Shown here piece by piece: positions 5,845 to 6,346 of a DNA stretch of 6,346 nt. Position 1 is the stretch's first letter, and every line of letters starts with the position of its first letter. Both the position numbers and the translations under genes were made by a program. This DNA is from Clostridiaceae bacterium (GTDB lineage: Bacteria > Bacillota > Clostridia > UBA1212 > DUPL01): positions 1-6,346 of the forward strand of contig JAAYLF010000214.1 of the NCBI GenBank assembly GCA_012522035.1. The letters are read 5' to 3'. A model generated the notes under the pieces. The model ran no database searches and had not been told where the DNA came from. It worked only from the letters and a program-made list of their open reading frames with translations.

Positions 5845-6346
5845 ATCCCTCCAGCTTTTCCAAGCATCTATTTATGTCTCCATTGCATTCAATAAGCAGT
5901 TTCTCCGCTTCCTCACAACTTATTTTCCCTATTTCAGCAACAGTACGTACAGCCCTGTTGAAAAGTTTATTATTCGTTGTCTTCAAAAACACCATTCTGT
6001 TTCCATACGTTCTTCCAATACACACCATTACTCCGGTTGATATGGTTGTTAGTACAAGCTTCTGAGCAGAAGCAGCCTTCATTCTAGTAGAACCAGCAAT
6101 CACTTCAGGACCCACAATCGGAGCAATAGTAAGCTTTGCTTTTCTGGACAGTTCGGTATTCTCGTTGCAACACAACCCAATTGTATATGCACCAACCTTG
6201 TTTGCATAATCAACTGCTCCCAGTACATATTTCGTGCTGCCGCTTGCAGTAATGCCAAAACATACGTCCCTTTCGCAAAAACCCAGTTGCTTTAAATCTT
6301 CCGCTCCTTGCTCATAGTTGTCCTCAGCACTTTCACAAGCTTTAAC
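5837..6346 (-). CDS. murQ: N-acetylmuramic acid 6-phosphate etherase (MurQ), C-terminal part
   Basis: MurQ cleaves the D-lactyl ether of MurNAc-6-phosphate in the cytoplasm, giving GlcNAc-6-phosphate and D-lactate, a step of cell-wall sugar recycling. The frame is open to the right edge, so 169 residues of a family of about 300 are present and the N-terminal part is missing. Visible MurQ features, numbered from the edge, are ESAED (5-9, the region of a conserved catalytic Glu in E. coli MurQ), the SIS sugar-phosphate loop TASGSTKYV (33-41), GPEV (79-82), GSTRMKA (85-91) followed by AQKLVL, and FGN-like YGN near 115. The last 25 residues or so (CEEAEKLL onward) match the small helical C-terminal domain. 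The loop reads ASGSTKYV where E. coli has ASGRTPYV. A TTG at 6175 is an internal Leu codon, not the start, because MurQ homology continues upstream of it. The TAG stop lies inside the start region of the next gene (GTGATTAG, 8-base overlap), which indicates cotranscription. Confidence 0.95.
   Translation of the reverse strand, partial: VKACESAEDNYEQGAEDLKQLGFCERDVCFGITASGSTKYVLGAVDYANKVGAYTIGLCCNENTELSRKAKLTIAPIVGPEVIAGSTRMKAASAQKLVLTTISTGVMVCIGRTYGNRMVFLKTTNNKLFNRAVRTVAEIGKISCEEAEKLLIECNGDINRCLEKLEGCD
5847..5852 (-). promoter_or_regulatory. Ribosome binding site of the lipoprotein gene, within murQ
   Basis: GGAGGG lies inside the last codons of murQ, only 2 bases before the GTG at 5844 (3 bases if GGAGG is counted). 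The spacing is short, but this is the best site available. The next candidate, TTG at 5835, would be 12 bases away, and the first ATG, at 5811, has no such site. The overlap suggests translation coupled to murQ. Confidence 0.6.

Noticed and set aside
6173..6175. TTG at 6175 as the start of a short MurQ-like gene
   Set aside because: The frame stays open to the right edge and the upstream 57 codons encode the MurQ SIS loop, so the gene is cut by the window rather than short.

Overview
The window looks like chromosome of an AT-rich, low-GC Gram-positive bacterium of the Clostridia, plausibly a polysaccharide-degrading relative of Ruminiclostridium/Acetivibrio. The grounds are strong GGAGG-type ribosome sites, AT-rich spacers, a Thr/Pro 'PTPTP'-type linker, a lipoprotein, and a murQ plus BadF/BcrA-type kinase pairing like the one known from Clostridium acetobutylicum. 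The genus is an inference; no rRNA or other marker is present.

All five recognisable genes lie on the minus strand and read from the right edge to the left, so the window is most of one operon-like cluster. In transcription order they are: (1) the C-terminal part of MurQ, N-acetylmuramic acid 6-phosphate etherase, cut by the right edge; (2) a secreted lipoprotein with a TIM-barrel glycosidase-like domain; (3) an exported protein with two discoidin-like (F5/8 type C) modules, a Thr/Pro linker and a C-terminal membrane anchor; (4) an exported protein with three more modules of the same kind, ending in a sortase-like tail with the motif NPQTFD; (5) a BadF/BcrA-type amino-sugar kinase related to GlcNAc kinases and clostridial MurK. 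Genes 1 to 4 are tightly packed (8-base overlap, 18-base gap, 8-base overlap). A 69-base spacer before the kinase holds a hairpin with a short U run and a TATAAT box, so the kinase may be partly uncoupled from the genes before it.

Together the genes suggest amino-sugar (probably cell-wall sugar) salvage. Surface proteins would bind and trim a glycan outside the cell, the kinase would phosphorylate imported GlcNAc or MurNAc, and MurQ would convert MurNAc-6-phosphate to GlcNAc-6-phosphate and D-lactate. The etherase and kinase roles rest on sequence. The role of the three exported proteins rests on context. No transporter is visible; it may lie to the right.

The leftmost 410 bases hold no convincing gene. 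They contain three head-to-tail copies of a 23-base repeat (202-270), which resemble the repeated transposase-binding sites at some transposon ends. They also hold a short open frame running off the left edge and AT-rich sequence with one weak hairpin.
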